A DNA stretch of 64,000 nt from Agromyces agglutinans (lineage in GTDB: Bacteria; Actinomycetota; Actinomycetes; Actinomycetales; Microbacteriaceae). This document shows positions 62,112 to 64,000 of this stretch, piece after piece. The notes under the pieces were generated by a model that was not told the DNA's origin, did not search any database, and saw only the letters and a list, made by a program, of their open reading frames with translations. Location: the NCBI RefSeq assembly GCF_009647605.1, contig NZ_WJIF01000007.1:158980-222979 (forward strand), written 5' to 3'. A program made the translations under genes and the position numbers. Position 1 is the stretch's first letter. Each line of letters starts with the position of its first letter.

Positions 62112-62117
62112 ATCCTA
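62112..62117 (-). promoter_or_regulatory. -10 box (TAGGAT) of the riboswitch-gcvTHP transcript
   Basis: On the minus strand TAGGAT predicts transcription start near 62105, about 30 nt before the first aptamer, immediately after the multicopper-oxidase stop codon. Confidence 0.5.
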
Positions 62118-62128
62118 GCCGACGTCCG

Positions 62129-64000
62129 TCATTCGGGCCGGTTGCCGTGGGCATCGTGCTCGAACGGCGTCGTCACGCCCTCGTACGCGAGGGTCGTCAT
62201 CATGCCGGCCGCCGCGTGCGACAGGTCGTGGCAGTGGTCCATCCAGATGCCCGGGTTGTCGGCGACGAGCGCGACCTCCCACACCTCGCCGGGTCGCACG
62301 TCGACGGTGTCGAGCCAGAGCGGCGCGCCCGTCGCGGGTACGCCGTCGCGCGAGAGCACGAGCACGTGGTGGCCGTGCACGTGCATCGGGTGCACGTCGA
62401 AGCCGCGGTTGGCGAACGTCAGCTTGACCACGTCGCCCTCGCGGACCTCGATCGGCTCGATGTGCGGGAACACCTGCCCATTCACCGTGTAGGCGTACGT
62501 CGGCGCCCCGCCGACGAACCGGGGCATCCGGTCGAGCACGACCTCGGCCTCGGCGTCGAACGCGCCGAGCTCGGGCGTCGGGCCGTCGCCGTAGGCGAGG
62601 AGGTCGAGCTCGCGCACGTCGCCCACCTGACGCTCCAGTCCCGACGCTTCGGCGCCGGGCGGCGCGATCTCGACGACGGATGCCTCGGAGAGGTCGGTCT
62701 CGAAGCGCACGCCGGTCTCGGGCATGGTGAGGACGAGGTCGGCGCGTGCACCCGCTCCGAGGCGCACCGACCGCCGCTCGACGTCGGCACCGCCCGCCAG
62801 GTCACGGCCGTCGACGGCGGCGACCCGGAACGGCGCTCCGACCACGGTCGCGCGGATCGGCGTCTGCTCGGTGTTCACGACCCGCAGCCGCACGGTCTCT
62901 CCGGCCGCCGCCTCGAACCGCTGCGGCCCGTCGGTCGCGCCGATCACGACCTCTCCCCCGATGCGGTGCACGGGCAGCGACAGGTCGAGCGCTTCGGCGA
63001 CGCCCGCGGCCGGCTCGACGACGAGCACGCCGTAGAGCCCGCGACGCACGCCCTCCGACGCCGCCTGGTGGGTGTGGTACCAGTAGGTGCCCGGCGTGTC
63101 GGCCACGAAGCGCGAGGTGAAGCGCTCCCCCGGTGCGACCGCGTCCTGCGTCACGCCGGCGACGCCGTCCTCGCCGTTCGGCACGTCGTAGCCGTGCCAG
63201 TGCAGCGTCACGCCCTGCTCGATGTCCCGGTTCGCGAGCTCGACCTCGACGACCTCGCCCTCGACGACGCGCAGCTCGGGGCCGGCGAGCGTCTCGCCGC
63301 CGAAGCCCCACGCCTCGACCGTGTCGCCCGACGCGAGCCGCACGTCGTGGCGAGCCGCCGTGAGTTCGAACCGCCGGAGCGCGCCCGGCGCGTCGGCGGG
63401 GGTGCGGAGGTCGGCGACGGAGACGGTCGTACCGGCCGCGCCGTCGCCTGCGGATGCGGCGGCCGCTCCGGCCACTCCGGCCGCGCCGGCCGCTCCGTGG
63501 GCGTGCGCAGTGCCGGTCGCGGCGATGCGCGGCTCGGCCGTGTCGGAGAGCCACGACCACCCGGTGCCGGCGAACACGAGCAGAGCCAGCAGGCCCGCGA
63601 AGCCGGCGACCGTGCGGCGGCCGCGACGCGCGAGCAGCGCCCACGTGAGGCCCGTGCCGAGCAGGACCGCGACGAGGAGCACGCCGGTCGCGACGGGCTG
63701 GGGCGGATAGCCGACCAGCCAGGTCGCGACCGCGGCCGCCGCGAACGCGTATCCCCCGCCGAGCAGCAGGGTGCGCGCGAGCGGCGGTCGGATGCCCCGC
63801 AGCCACCAGGCCAGCCCGAGCCAGCCCGCGGCGAGCCCGAGCACCTGGAACGGCAGGCCGACGACGACGCGCTCGCCGACGAACCACCAGCCGCGCGCGG
63901 CCAGCGACGCGGTGGCCAGCGCGGCACCGGCCACGGCGAGGGTGGCGCCGCCGGCGAGCGCGACCACCGTCAGCCGCTCGTGGCGGCCGGGCCGGGCGGC
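62129..64000 (-). CDS. Membrane-anchored multicopper oxidase (laccase-like), 5' end outside window
   Basis: 623 residues visible; the frame stays open to the window edge, so the start is missing. About five membrane helices occupy the first ~160 residues (alanine-rich, ending LLVFAGTGWSWL). A His/Ala/Gly-rich linker leads to a three-domain multicopper oxidase. Copper ligands: LHWHGYD, WYHTHQA, HPMHVHGH and HCHDLSHAAAGM, the full T1/T2/T3 set with Met as axial ligand. It probably oxidises Cu+, Mn2+, Fe2+ or phenolics outside the membrane. Fusion to a polytopic domain is unusual. It is convergent with nothing; gcvT's promoter follows its stop. Confidence 0.9.
   Translation of the reverse strand, partial: AARPGRHERLTVVALAGGATLAVAGAALATASLAARGWWFVGERVVVGLPFQVLGLAAGWLGLAWWLRGIRPPLARTLLLGGGYAFAAAAVATWLVGYPPQPVATGVLLVAVLLGTGLTWALLARRGRRTVAGFAGLLALLVFAGTGWSWLSDTAEPRIAATGTAHAHGAAGAAGVAGAAAASAGDGAAGTTVSVADLRTPADAPGALRRFELTAARHDVRLASGDTVEAWGFGGETLAGPELRVVEGEVVEVELANRDIEQGVTLHWHGYDVPNGEDGVAGVTQDAVAPGERFTSRFVADTPGTYWYHTHQAASEGVRRGLYGVLVVEPAAGVAEALDLSLPVHRIGGEVVIGATDGPQRFEAAAGETVRLRVVNTEQTPIRATVVGAPFRVAAVDGRDLAGGADVERRSVRLGAGARADLVLTMPETGVRFETDLSEASVVEIAPPGAEASGLERQVGDVRELDLLAYGDGPTPELGAFDAEAEVVLDRMPRFVGGAPTYAYTVNGQVFPHIEPIEVREGDVVKLTFANRGFDVHPMHVHGHHVLVLSRDGVPATGAPLWLDTVDVRPGEVWEVALVADNPGIWMDHCHDLSHAAAGMMTTLAYEGVTTPFEHDAHGNRPE

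Overview
The window is about 72% G+C and reads as actinobacterial chromosome, most likely from the Microbacteriaceae (Agromyces-like; the family is inferred from gene content and style, not proven). Pointers are AdnAB rather than RecBCD, DUF3107, DUF3117, a DUF2342 metalloprotease, a mycobacterial-type DapD, GTG/TTG starts, TAGNNT-type -10 boxes and many probably leaderless genes. I see no insertion sequence, prophage, CRISPR array, tRNA or rRNA.

Layout. (1) 1-18 kb is a genome-maintenance neighbourhood whose order I recall from Mycobacterium tuberculosis (around Rv3194c-Rv3213c): PDZ/Lon protease, DUF2342 metalloprotease, an orphan E1/TOMM-cyclodehydratase-like protein, UvrD2, NudC, a degenerate aminoglycoside-phosphotransferase-fold protein, AdnB, AdnA, DUF3107, a small membrane protein, a ferritin-like protein, a DEAD-box RNA helicase and a PHP phosphoesterase. 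(2) 18-26 kb holds an exo/endonuclease-phosphatase membrane protein, an M24 aminopeptidase, two small membrane proteins, then a compact coupled set: PRC/MgtE_N/CBS protein, DUF1003, Mrp ATPase and a lipoprotein. (3) 26-34 kb is accessory metabolism: an HTH regulator and an SDR, then a PLP decarboxylase with a GPH-type transporter, divergent from a succinate-semialdehyde-type dehydrogenase, and a MATE exporter. (4) 34-46 kb holds tatB/O-methyltransferase, DUF3117, a PIG-V-like membrane glycosyltransferase, dapE/dapD, a penicillin-acylase family enzyme, gltA, dapC and ferredoxin, so three lysine/diaminopimelate steps lie close together. (5) 46-56 kb holds an enoyl-CoA hydratase, an M23 peptidase, typA and a dppABC(DF) peptide ABC transporter operon. 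(6) 56-64 kb holds a CPBP protease, two small uncharacterised genes, the gcvT-gcvH-gcvP glycine-cleavage operon behind a tandem glycine riboswitch, and a membrane-anchored multicopper oxidase cut by the window end.

The strongest signals beyond gene calls are these. The 7-mer GGATGCC is heavily over-represented, on both strands, against the local codon bias and sometimes as inverted pairs including a terminator stem. Start codons repeatedly sit exactly seven bases after a -10 box. There are in-gene tandem repeats in uvrD2, the acylase gene and the CPBP 3' end, a 32-bp perfect palindrome inside the dpp operon, and a REP-like inverted element between the acylase gene and gltA. I did not find a clear-cut new defence or biosynthetic system. 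The best candidate for undescribed biology is the set of unexplained conserved proteins packed around UvrD2/NudC/AdnAB.
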